Assembly: GCA_020433455.1 (NCBI GenBank)
Contig: JAGRCP010000018.1
Span: forward strand, 1-64,000
Length of the DNA stretch: 64,000 bases
DNA from: Caldilineaceae bacterium
Lineage (GTDB): Bacteria; Chloroflexota; Anaerolineae; Caldilineales; Caldilineaceae
Reading direction: 5' to 3'
Part shown: positions 1 through 7,275 of the stretch, piece after piece
How positions within the stretch are numbered: the first letter of the stretch is position 1
Layout of the letters: each line of letters begins with the position of its first letter
Made by a program: the position numbers and the translations under genes
Notes under the pieces: model-generated
What the model was told of the DNA's origin: nothing
Database searches by the model: none
What the model saw: the letters and a program-made list of their open reading frames with translations, nothing else

Positions 1-126
1 ACACTATCGCCCGTTATTTGACACGCAGAAAGAGACGAACGGGTCACATCTGTGTTCTGTCCTCATTGTGGTCAGCCCATGAGCATTGTGCGGCGCATTC
101 GACCGAAAGCGCGTTGCCCGTCATAG
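1..126 (+). pseudogene. C-terminal remnant of an IS91-like transposase
   Basis: The reading frame ending at the TAG at 124-126 encodes a short tail with a CPHCGQPM zinc-ribbon-like motif followed by basic residues. This resembles the C-terminal tail of IS91-type rolling-circle transposases. The same frame has a TGA at 19-21, so what is visible is at most a decayed end. A longer frame over this interval (18-422) gives a composition that does not look like protein. The link to IS91 is inferred, and rests partly on the N-terminal IS91 transposase fragment at 2885. The sequence left of the window would settle it. Confidence 0.35.
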
Positions 127-504
127 GTAGATATAGCGGGGGAAAACGGAAGCAAAAAAGTGGGGGGACGATCTTGCCGCTTCACTTTTTCCGCGCGCTT
201 AGGTTTGGCGGGGCGTCTTCCCGTCAGGCGTTGTTGTCCATGTTTGCCGAGGGTATGAGCAGGAGTTCGTCTTTGGCGGTTGCTTCCGTTCAATTTTTTG
301 CCTACAATGGCTGTGCAACAGTGACCATTCTCGCCCGCCTGACACCATATCAACGAGGCTTAATTTCCATAGTGTGTCCAGCGGGTCACCGGCTTAGTTC
401 AACAAGGATTATGCGGCGGTGACCGTATACGGGACTCATCGACTTTCTTCCACGCCGCATAATCCTTATTCGTTTTATTCGTTTTTAGGTGAAGAGAGCG
501 TGAG
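127..504. other. Non-coding stretch, probable mobile-element end
   Basis: I see no convincing gene here. Open frames on both strands have implausible composition. The notable content is the 15-bp inverted repeat at 404-467. A segment around 398-418 (TTCAACAAGGATTATGCGGC) resembles the sequence just upstream of the second transposase fragment (TTCAAAGAAGTTATGCGGC near 2808). That would fit related element termini. This is an inference from one short similarity. Confidence 0.4.
404..467. repeat. 15-bp perfect inverted repeat, possible element terminus
   Basis: AAGGATTATGCGGCG (404-418) is matched by its exact reverse complement at 453-467, with a 34-base loop. It lies 37 bases upstream of the AT-rich phosphoribosyltransferase operon. 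It could be the hairpin end of an IS91-like element or a terminator. No clean T-tract follows the right arm, although TTATTCGTTTTATTCGTTTTT downstream is T-rich. Confidence 0.55.
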
Positions 505-1077
505 ATGAATATTCAGAAACTAAGTGGCAATTGGAAGGCTGGTTGGGCATTGGATTTGCACACAATCAGTAGCATTCCGCTTGGTGGTGGGCATTTCGAT
601 ACAACCTATACGGATGTGGGCTATGCCCTGAATCATCTAAAATATCATCAAGATTTTAGTCAAATAGATGTGCTGGCTAAACATGTCATTGAATTTATGC
701 GAACAAGAAAGGTTACACCTTATTTAAACGCAATAATACCGACGCCAGCATCAGTGCATAGAGAAATACAACCAGTTTACGAGATAGGATCAAAAGTAGG
801 AAAAGCGCTAAACATAGTCGTAGACTTTCAGTATCTGATAAAGAAAAAGGACACAAATCAACTCAAGGAAATAGAAGATCAAGAGCAAAGAGAAGATGTA
901 TTGAGTGGCGCTTTTGATGTTTCAGACCAAAGATATGCAAATAAAAAAGTAATGTTATTTGATGACTTATATAGATCCGGAACCACTTTAAATGAGATTA
1001 CGAGCACTTTATATAAATCTGGAAAAGTTCAAAATGTCTATGTGGTGACTCTTACGAAGACTAGGAGCAAGAGATGA
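505..1077 (+). CDS. ComF-like type I phosphoribosyltransferase
   Basis: This 190-residue protein carries a type I phosphoribosyltransferase PRPP-binding motif, VMLFDDLYRSGTTL, at about residues 149-162. It comprises the acidic pair followed by the SGTT loop, as in ComF and purine salvage enzymes. The N-terminus (GWALDLHTISS near 13-23, then FDTTYTDVG near 31-39) belongs to a ComF-like subgroup without the zinc-binding cysteines of classical ComF. The stop overlaps the start of the next gene by four bases (ATGA at 1074-1077), so the two are almost certainly co-translated. Codon use is strongly AT-biased compared with genes from 4 kb onward, suggesting transfer. The substrate is unknown; a nucleotide or nucleobase role next to a SLOG protein is inference. 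Confidence 0.75.
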   Translation: MNIQKLSGNWKAGWALDLHTISSIPLGGGHFDTTYTDVGYALNHLKYHQDFSQIDVLAKHVIEFMRTRKVTPYLNAIIPTPASVHREIQPVYEIGSKVGKALNIVVDFQYLIKKKDTNQLKEIEDQEQREDVLSGAFDVSDQRYANKKVMLFDDLYRSGTTLNEITSTLYKSGKVQNVYVVTLTKTRSKR

Positions 1078-1823
1078 GTAAAGTATTCATTTCTGGGTCT
1101 ATCAGCATTAAAAGACTGCCTGCTGCTGTAGAGAGTAGCCTGGATAATATATTTAAAGAGGGCATGGAGATATTAATTGGCGATGCAGACGGCATTGACA
1201 CCATGGTTCAAAACTATTGCAGTCGAGCAAACTATAGCAAGGTTACTGTTTACTCAATTTACCCGACTCCAAGATTTATGGTTAATGGGTTTAATAACAA
1301 ATACATAATTCCAAAAAGTGATTCAAAAAAGGAGCGAGAGCTTCAAAAAGAGAAGGATGAAGCAATGACTTTGGATAGCGACTACAGCTTTGTGATTTGG
1401 GATGGAAAAAGCAAAGGAAGTTTCAGCAATGTTATTAGAGCACTGGATAATAATAAAAAAATAAAATTATTTTTGAGCGAAATAGACGGTTATATCCAAC
1501 CGAGCAAAATCACAAAAGCTGAAATTGAATTCATATTCAGAAAGAACAACGGTTACTCAGCTGCTGAAGTGGTTGAATACTTAAAAAGTGAAGGAGAAGA
1601 CTACTTTCAGCAAACAAGAGCTTTCAATAAGGCTCTTGTAGAGCACAAAATTATCAAGAAAGAGAATGGTGTTTACCTCCCGATGCCAGAGTACAAGAAC
1701 CTATTTATGATCGATAAATATAGGGGAAAGGTTACCGGCATAAGATTTACCAATGAATTTATAAATTGGGTAGAGAAATGGGTAAAAAAAATAAAACCAC
1801 CAGAAGAACAAAGCCTGTTTTAA
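1074..1823 (+). CDS. SLOG/DprA-like Rossmann protein with C-terminal winged-helix-like region
   Basis: The first ~145 residues resemble a SLOG (DprA/YspA-like) Rossmann fold: a VFISGS start at residues 4-9, then ILIGDADGIDTMVQNY at about 33-48, the usual phosphate or nucleotide-binding glycine/acidic loop. The remaining ~105 residues (from about 145) are helical and basic, compatible with a winged-helix DNA-binding or partner domain, but I cannot name the family. The gene overlaps the phosphoribosyltransferase gene by four bases and shares its AT-rich codon use. SLOG proteins are known to bind nucleotide-derived ligands or DNA and recur in conflict systems (Burroughs and Aravind's SLOG superfamily). 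Whether this one senses a product of its PRTase neighbour is speculation. Confidence 0.65.
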   Translation: MSKVFISGSISIKRLPAAVESSLDNIFKEGMEILIGDADGIDTMVQNYCSRANYSKVTVYSIYPTPRFMVNGFNNKYIIPKSDSKKERELQKEKDEAMTLDSDYSFVIWDGKSKGSFSNVIRALDNNKKIKLFLSEIDGYIQPSKITKAEIEFIFRKNNGYSAAEVVEYLKSEGEDYFQQTRAFNKALVEHKIIKKENGVYLPMPEYKNLFMIDKYRGKVTGIRFTNEFINWVEKWVKKIKPPEEQSLF

Positions 1824-1828
1824 ATATT

Positions 1829-1908
1829 AGAGTTGTTCCTCAATAGTTTTCTGCCAGAGTGATGCAGAATCGATTCTCAGAGAGGAACGTTTAATCGGGA
1901 ACAACTCT
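1829..1908. repeat. 11-bp inverted repeat downstream of the SLOG gene
   Basis: AGAGTTGTTCC (1829-1839) is matched by GGAACAACTCT (1898-1908). A 12-bp palindrome, AGAATCGATTCT, sits in the loop at 1866-1877. The element starts five bases after the SLOG stop codon. It may fold as a structured 3' UTR or be a small RNA or element end; there is no typical T-run. Confidence 0.5.
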
Positions 1909-1922
1909 ATTCCACTAAATCA

Positions 1923-1972
1923 CCTAACCCGGACAAGCCGGAGCCAAAAAGGGATGGCTTGTCCGGGTTAGG
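1923..1972. repeat. 17-bp perfect inverted repeat just before the P-loop gene
   Basis: CCTAACCCGGACAAGCC (1923-1939) pairs exactly with 1956-1972, leaving a 16-base loop. The right arm ends six bases before the ATG at 1979, so a transcript from upstream would fold directly over the ribosome-binding region of the next gene. No Shine-Dalgarno sequence is visible between the arm and the ATG. It could be a terminator, a translational hairpin or a mobile-element end. Confidence 0.6.
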
Positions 1973-1978
1973 ATACCG

Positions 1979-2623
1979 ATGATGAAACTCAACCAGCATA
2001 TCAAGGAACTATTTGGGCAAGCATACATCTTGGGTGGATCGCCTTGCAGCGGGAAAAGTACAGCAGCAGCAAGACTCCACGCCGAGTTTGACTTTCAAGC
2101 ATATAATGTTGATGGGCGTGAAAGAGAGCATCTGAATCGAAGCCGACTTGGCCAACATCCAGTCATGTTCAGATTATCGAAAATGACATGGAATGAGATC
2201 TGGTCTCGTCCTGTTGAGCAGCAGGTTGCAGAAGAATTCGACTTCTATCGAGAGCGTTTCGAATTCGTTATGGACGATCTCAAGCAATACGCTGCTGATG
2301 ATCTGATCGTGCTTGAAGGCGCCGCCTATCTACCTGAATTACTGGCACGAGTGGAAGCGGATTCAAGACGAGTGTTGTATTTGATTCCAACCAAGACATT
2401 CCAACTGCACCACTATTCGCAGCGGTCCTGGATTCACAAGATATTGCAGGAGTGTGATGATCCCGAGCAGGCATTTGCGAATTGGATGGAACGAGATCAT
2501 CTATTTGGGCAGGAAGTTCAGCGTCAAGCGAAAGAGTTCGGATTTAGAGCGATCACGGTGGATGGAGGACTTGATATCGATGAAACGTACAGGCAGGTAA
2601 CGGGCTATCTTGGGTTGACATGA
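1979..2623 (+). CDS. P-loop kinase-like NTPase, function unknown
   Basis: This 214-residue protein has a clear Walker A motif, GGSPCSGKST, at about residues 19-28. An NVDGRE segment near 48-53 sits where small-molecule kinases and zeta-toxin-like kinases place a catalytic aspartate. DDLIVLEGA near 108-116 resembles a Walker B strand. The overall size and layout fit the uridine kinase/shikimate kinase/zeta toxin class, not a multi-domain ATPase. I cannot assign a substrate. GC content is intermediate between the AT-rich pair upstream and the GC-rich chromosome downstream. The start is the first of two adjacent ATG codons; the second (1982) is equally possible. Confidence 0.6.
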   Translation: MMKLNQHIKELFGQAYILGGSPCSGKSTAAARLHAEFDFQAYNVDGREREHLNRSRLGQHPVMFRLSKMTWNEIWSRPVEQQVAEEFDFYRERFEFVMDDLKQYAADDLIVLEGAAYLPELLARVEADSRRVLYLIPTKTFQLHHYSQRSWIHKILQECDDPEQAFANWMERDHLFGQEVQRQAKEFGFRAITVDGGLDIDETYRQVTGYLGLT

Positions 2624-2884
2624 ATCTAAAGCGGTCCATTTGCGGTTGCATGAATTGCAGCAGCAAGGTCAGCATAAGCCGCCGAGCCAACCTCCAGTCC
2701 ACTTGACCGGGCCTACCCTGCGCGTTATCAACGTTGTCGGCACGCTCAACCGCCCGAGTAAGCCGAGTTGTCTGCACGCTATCCGGCCCGGCAAGTGACT
2801 GAGCCGTTCAAAGAAGTTATGCGGCACGTCTGTGCGAATAGAGTGAAGTGACGACTCGAATCGTCTTATCCCCTGGAGACGAGA

Positions 2885-3651
2885 ATGGTACGGGACAACG
2901 GTATCGATCCGGCTACGCCCGAGAGGGAGTGGGAGATCGCCGACGTTTTTCGAGCGTATTTTGACGACTACCTGCAGAAGCATCACTGCACCGCCCAGGA
3001 GTTCAAGGCGGTCAATGCAATCCTGGGCTGTCGCACGGCCGCCATGGGCGAATACATTCGAATGTGCGATACGTGCGGCAATGTGGAGGTTGCCTATTGC
3101 TCATGCAAGAATCGCCATTGTCCCAAATGCGGTCACCTGGAAAAGGCGCAGTGGGTCGCAGAGCAAGAAGCGCGGCTCTTGCCGGCGCCCCATTTTCAGG
3201 TCGTCTTTACGGTTGACCATGGGGTTAACGATATCGCCCATGTGGATCCGAAGGCAATCTGCAATCTGCTCTTTCGGGTAGCGGGCAAGCTGTTGAAGGA
3301 ATATGGACGGCGCTATCTTGGGGGCGACACGGGCGCAACCATGGTGCTCCACACCTGGGGCCGGACGTTACAGCATCACATTCATCTGCATTGCATGGTC
3401 CCCGCGGGTGCATTGGTCAAGACGAGCGGAGGCCACGAGTGGCAGGAGAGCGGAAGACGTTTCTGATGCCGGTGGTCGCCTTGTCGGAAGAATTCAGAGA
3501 TGCCTTCTGCAATGGAGTCCTGAAGCTGTATGGTCAAGGCGAACTGCGCCCGGCGGGTTCAGGAAGCGAGTCGGAGGTGGAAGAGACGGTCAGAAAGATG
3601 CGGGCCAGGAAGTGGGAAGTCTATATCCGGAAGCCGCCCGCCGGTACGGAT
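2885..3651 (+). pseudogene. IS91-family transposase, frameshifted and 3'-truncated
   Basis: The frame from 2885 encodes the N-terminal zinc-binding region of an IS91-type transposase (CDTCGNVEVAYCSCKNRHCPKC at about residues 62-83) and the HUH-like motif HIHLHCMVPAG near residues 160-170. It stops at 3466. The homologous reading continues in another frame (ERKTFLMPVVALSEEFRDAF, from about 3447), so there is a frameshift near 3443-3452. Similarity ends at KPPAGTD around 3651, before the region that carries the catalytic tyrosines in intact family members. The enzyme is therefore dead. A GGAG ribosome-binding site precedes the ATG. Fused directly downstream is an unrelated gene fragment. Confidence 0.85.
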
Positions 3652-3756
3652 CGCCTGGATGGCATAGCAATGATGTTGATAGCCATTGGCGAGCAGGTAA
3701 AGCGGCTTGACGGCGCCACCGAGTCAAATCTAGACGATGCGTACAAAGGGTGGACC
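3652..3756 (+). pseudogene. Internal fragment of a HepT/DUF86-like HEPN toxin gene
   Basis: The residues following the transposase break, LDGIAMMLIAIGEQVKRLD, match the helix of HepT-like (DUF86, HEPN superfamily) proteins. Those typically read 'DGIAMNLIAIGEAVK.LDK', followed by a Leu-rich stretch and 'YP..DWK'. Here TESNLDDAYKGW follows and then the reading breaks. Neither the catalytic R-x4-6-H motif nor the N-terminus is present, so this is a scrap of about 35 codons. No MntA antitoxin is nearby. The identification is by recognised motif only. Confidence 0.45.
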
Positions 3757-4063
3757 AGCACGTCACAGCCATCATGACCAAGATGAGTGGTTCTACGTGC
3801 TGGAGGGCGAGTTTGCATTTGAGGTGGGAGGCGAAAACTACAGGCTGAAAGCAGGGGGCTCACTACTTGCACTGAGAAAGATACCACATGTATGGGCGAA
3901 TATTGGCGAGGGAGTCGGCCGCATACTGGCGTCGTTCTACCCAGCGGGAAAGATGGAATCGTTTTTCCGAGAAGTAACGAAGGCCAATGCAATGCCGCCA
4001 CTAGATCCAGAGTTGTGGCGAGCACATGGAATGGAGTTGGCAGGGCCGCCGATAAAGGTTTAG
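3737..4063 (+). CDS. Cupin-domain protein, 5'-truncated
   Basis: This 108-codon frame contains cupin motif 1, with metal ligands H-x-H-x4-E and the glycine six residues later (RHSHHDQDEWFYVLEGEF, about residues 9-26), and motif 2 around KIPHVW. It is a single-domain small cupin of the quercetinase/mannose-isomerase-like type. Homologues generally have 30-50 more residues before motif 1. Here a TAG lies two codons upstream of the ATG and no ribosome-binding site is visible, so the gene has probably lost its start at the junction with the HepT-like fragment. Substrate unknown; possibly a pseudogene. Confidence 0.6.
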   Translation: MRTKGGPARHSHHDQDEWFYVLEGEFAFEVGGENYRLKAGGSLLALRKIPHVWANIGEGVGRILASFYPAGKMESFFREVTKANAMPPLDPELWRAHGMELAGPPIKV

Positions 4064-4177
4064 TAGCAGAAGCCGAAACACTTGCGAGCGCCGCGCCCAA
4101 CACAGCATGCACCCGACGCCCATGGCCGTGCGAATATTGAGTTGGTACGCCCAAATTGGCTGCGCGTGACACAGGAG

Positions 4178-5275
4178 TCATGCATGCTTCTGACGTAAAC
4201 CGCCGGACTCGCGCTGCAAAATTGTCCGCTTGCGCTCCACGCCCCACCGGTATCCGCCCAAAGCGCCGTCGCTGCGCACCACGCGGTGGCAAGGAATGGC
4301 CACGGCAAGTTTGTTCGCGGCACAGGCCTGGGCCACAGCTCTGGCCGCCTTGGGAGTCCCGACGCGTGCAGCAACTTCGCCGTAAGGTACGGTTGTACCG
4401 GGCGGGATGTTCTGCAATTCGCGCCAGACCCGTCTCTGGAAAGCGGTCCCCTGAATATCCAGGGGGAGAGAAAAGTCGCGGCCGGGCTCTTCCAAAAATC
4501 TCACGGTTTCTTCTACAAACGACTTGAATTCAGGGGGATTCTCTTCCAGCTCCGCCAGGGGGAAGAGAGCCCTGATGCTGTCGCGCAGCGGCTCGACGGC
4601 ATCGTCAAACTCAATTCGGCAAATCCCCTTTTCCGTCGCGGCAATCAGCACCCAGCCCAAAGAAGACGGAACGACGGCGTAGCGGATCATTTTGCCTTTC
4701 CCGCCTTTTTTATAGACGGACGGCTTCATGCCCAGGCGCTCGGTTGCCGTTGCGTAAAAGCGGCTGCTCGATTCATAGCCTGCCTCATACAGCGCATCTG
4801 TAACCGTTGCACTGTCGGGCAAATTGTTGCGCATACGATTCAAGCGGTTTTCCATGGCGTATTGCTTGGGCGTAATCCCCACCGCCTGCTTGAAGACCCG
4901 ATGAAAATGAGACGGGCTTAACCCGACAGCGGCAGCCAACTCATTCAATGTCGGCTCTTGTTCGGCTTCCTCAATCATCTTACAGGCTTGAATAACCAGC
5001 TCATTGTTTGGATTTGTCCCATCGGTTGCCTGAGGCGCACAGCGCTTGCACGGACGAAACCCATTCTTTTCGGCTGTGCGCCAGGTATCGAAAAAGCGCA
5101 CATTCTCGCGGTTGGGCCTGCGCGACGGGCATGTGGGGCGACAGTAAATCAGCGTCGTTGTAACGGCATAGACAAACTGGTCATCAGCCTGCACGTTTCG
5201 GGTAAGAACAGCCTGCCAACGATGCGCATCAGTTCCATACGCAGGAGAAGATTGCATAATGAAGAGACCTTTCAA
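4178..5275 (-). CDS. ada: Ada: bifunctional methylphosphotriester/O6-alkylguanine methyltransferase and regulator
   Basis: A 365-residue three-part Ada protein. The N-terminal zinc domain has YCRPTCPSRRP near residues 44-54 and FRPCKRCAP near 72-80, giving the four zinc cysteines, one of which accepts methyl groups from phosphotriesters. An AraC-type helix-turn-helix (LAAAVGLSPSHFHRVFK region) follows. The C-terminal MGMT domain has the active-site IPCHRVV near residues 327-333. In the family, methylation of the N-terminal cysteine turns Ada into an activator of alkylation-repair genes. A second ATG at 5257 (MQSSPAYG) is an alternative start. No partner alkB or alkA gene is adjacent, so it probably acts alone. 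Confidence 0.93.
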   Translation of the reverse strand: MKGLFIMQSSPAYGTDAHRWQAVLTRNVQADDQFVYAVTTTLIYCRPTCPSRRPNRENVRFFDTWRTAEKNGFRPCKRCAPQATDGTNPNNELVIQACKMIEEAEQEPTLNELAAAVGLSPSHFHRVFKQAVGITPKQYAMENRLNRMRNNLPDSATVTDALYEAGYESSSRFYATATERLGMKPSVYKKGGKGKMIRYAVVPSSLGWVLIAATEKGICRIEFDDAVEPLRDSIRALFPLAELEENPPEFKSFVEETVRFLEEPGRDFSLPLDIQGTAFQRRVWRELQNIPPGTTVPYGEVAARVGTPKAARAVAQACAANKLAVAIPCHRVVRSDGALGGYRWGVERKRTILQRESGGLRQKHA

Positions 5276-5449
5276 AGATTATCTTTTCTGATGCCACGAT
5301 TGTATTGTGGCGTAAATGCCGCCGCTCACAGGAATTGGTTCGAGCCGGAGTTGATTCGAGTGTAAAGCAGCTATTGAAAGAATACCATCCGTTTCTTGCT
5401 TTCTAATTCTGGTTCTCTGACGGATTATGGGCAAGCAAGCGGGGCGGCA

Positions 5450-5558
5450 GCGGTTGAAACCGCAGCCTGCTACGGGAAACCGGCTCAAAGCCGGTTCGTC
5501 CAGCGGAGACCAACGTGCTGAGCCACGTTTCCCGTAGCAGAAGCCGAATTCATTCGGC
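5450..5558. repeat. Composite hairpin repeat block
   Basis: Four inverted repeats are packed into 109 bases: GCGGTT/AACCGC (5450-5463); an outer 14-bp pair CTGCTACGGGAAAC (5467-5480) with 5527-5540; an inner ACCGGCT/AGCCGGT hairpin (5479-5495); and GCCGAAT/ATTCGGC (5543-5558). The composition is that of a dispersed intergenic repeat or MITE-like element. It sits exactly where the S8 protease reading begins, so it probably marks the rearrangement that removed the 5' half of that gene. Confidence 0.6.
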
Positions 5559-5565
5559 GATTTGA

Positions 5566-7275
5566 CCCCTTCTGGGCACGGCGGGACAGCGCTGGGGCTT
5601 TACCACAGAGCCGCTCAACAGCGACGTGACGGCCGGCGACATCGAACAGATGGCCCCCTTCTCCAGCCGCGGCCCCACCGACGACGGCCGCATCAAGCCG
5701 GATGTGGTGGCGCCGGGAACGTGGATCCTCTCAACCGCATCCGACCTCTATCAGGAAGGATACGGCGATCCGGTTAATCCCCAGACCAACACCTACCAGT
5801 ACGACGGCTGGGGCATGCCCTATAACCAGCAGTACAAGTACATGGGCGGCACGTCCATGGCGAATCCCATTGCGGCGGGCGGCGCGGCCGTGATCCGGGA
5901 CTTCTACCAGAAGGCCCACAGCGTGAGCGCCAGCGCGGCGTTGGTCAAGGCCACGCTTATCAATTCAGCCGTCGATCTGCTGGATGAAAATAACGACGGC
6001 ATAGATGATAACGACTACCCCATCCCCAACGTGCATGAAGGATGGGGACGCATCGATTTAGCAGCAGCAACCGGCGGCAATCACCAGTTTGTGGATAATA
6101 CGACCGGTCTTGCCACCGGAAACTCGGTCAGCTATCAGTTCGCAGTAGGAACAGCCGGCGCGCCGTTCAAGGCGACTCTGGTTTGGAGCGACTATCCTTC
6201 CACAGAGAGCGCGGCGAAGAATCTCGTCAACGATCTGGATATTCTGGTGACCGCGCCGAATGGAACCCAGTACCGGGGCAATGTCTTCAGCGGCGGCTGG
6301 ACGCAAACCGGCGGCAGCGCTGATCGGGTGAACAATGTGGAAAATGTCTACGTTCAGTCGGCCGCGACCGGAACGTGGACGGTGCAGGTAAGCGGCTACA
6401 ACGTGCCCAATGGGCCCCAGCCCTTCGCCCTGGTCGCCGGCGGCAATCTGGGCACAGCGCCGACGCCGACGCCGACCAATACGCCGGGACCGACGAATAC
6501 CCCCGCGCCCACCAGCACGCCTACAGCAACCAACACGCCGTCACCCGCGGTCGCCATTCACGTACAGCAGATCAACATGACTGTCGTTCAGGAAGGCGGA
6601 CCCTGGTATCACGCGGACGCGGCCGTTACGATTGTGGACAGCGGAGGCCAGCCGGTTAACGGCGCCACGGTGAACGGGACGTTTAGCGGCGACTCCTCGG
6701 GCGCGGCTTCGGGCGTCACCAATGCCAACGGTCTGGTGACTCTCTCATCCGCCCGGGCCAAAAACGGACAGAGCTGGACCTTCTGCGTGGATAACGTGAG
6801 CCGCGGCAGCGACGTCTACGATGCAGGCGCCAATGGGGAGACCTGCGACAGCACCGGCGGGTCATCGCCAACCGCCACGCCTCAACCCACCAATACGCCC
6901 ACGCCCGGACCAACGCCGACCACGGGACCCGGTGTGGTAATGCGCATCGGCGATCTCGACGGTTCTGCCGCTTCCGGCAGCCGCAACCGCTGGGATGCCA
7001 CGGTGCTCATCACCGTGCACGATGCGAATGAAAGCCCGGTGGCCAATGCCACGGTCGACGGTTCCTGGAGCGGCGGTGCGAACGGCGGCGGCTCATGCGT
7101 CACGAATGGCGCGGGCCAATGCAGCGTCGGCAAGGCCAACCTCAAGGGCAACGCCACCGATGTGACCTTCACCGTTAATAACGTAACCTTGGCCGGCAGC
7201 AGCTATAATGCCGGAGCCAACCACGATCCAGACGGCGACAGCAACGGCACGTCGATCACGGTCCTGCAGCCGTAG
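5566..7275 (+). CDS. S8 (subtilisin-like) secreted protease, 5'-truncated
   Basis: Protease homology runs from just after a TGA at 5563. It includes MAPFSSRGPTDDGRIKPDV, the substrate-binding region, and GGTSMANP with the catalytic Ser. The family's catalytic Asp and His and the signal peptide should lie upstream and are absent, so activity is unlikely. A GTG at 5626 is the first usable start but has no leader. After the catalytic core come a P-domain-like beta region, a Pro-Thr linker, an Ig-like module of about 90 residues, a second Pro-Thr linker and a second copy of that module. Such tails are typical of Chloroflexota extracellular proteases. The upstream hairpin block suggests truncation by rearrangement. 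Confidence 0.8.
   Translation, partial: PLLGTAGQRWGFTTEPLNSDVTAGDIEQMAPFSSRGPTDDGRIKPDVVAPGTWILSTASDLYQEGYGDPVNPQTNTYQYDGWGMPYNQQYKYMGGTSMANPIAAGGAAVIRDFYQKAHSVSASAALVKATLINSAVDLLDENNDGIDDNDYPIPNVHEGWGRIDLAAATGGNHQFVDNTTGLATGNSVSYQFAVGTAGAPFKATLVWSDYPSTESAAKNLVNDLDILVTAPNGTQYRGNVFSGGWTQTGGSADRVNNVENVYVQSAATGTWTVQVSGYNVPNGPQPFALVAGGNLGTAPTPTPTNTPGPTNTPAPTSTPTATNTPSPAVAIHVQQINMTVVQEGGPWYHADAAVTIVDSGGQPVNGATVNGTFSGDSSGAASGVTNANGLVTLSSARAKNGQSWTFCVDNVSRGSDVYDAGANGETCDSTGGSSPTATPQPTNTPTPGPTPTTGPGVVMRIGDLDGSAASGSRNRWDATVLITVHDANESPVANATVDGSWSGGANGGGSCVTNGAGQCSVGKANLKGNATDVTFTVNNVTLAGSSYNAGANHDPDGDSNGTSITVLQP

Noticed and set aside
72-422. Open frames on both strands in the left non-coding stretch (18-422 plus, 72-353 minus)
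   Set aside because: Unlikely amino-acid composition, no ribosome-binding site, and overlap with the transposase tail and probable element end.
1922-1973. Possible integron attC site (ACCTAAC at 1922-1928 and GTTAGGA at 1967-1973 flank the hairpin)
   Set aside because: The right-hand core fails the last consensus base (GTTRRRY), the arms pair perfectly without the extra-helical base expected in attC, and no similar site follows the next gene. No integrase is seen.
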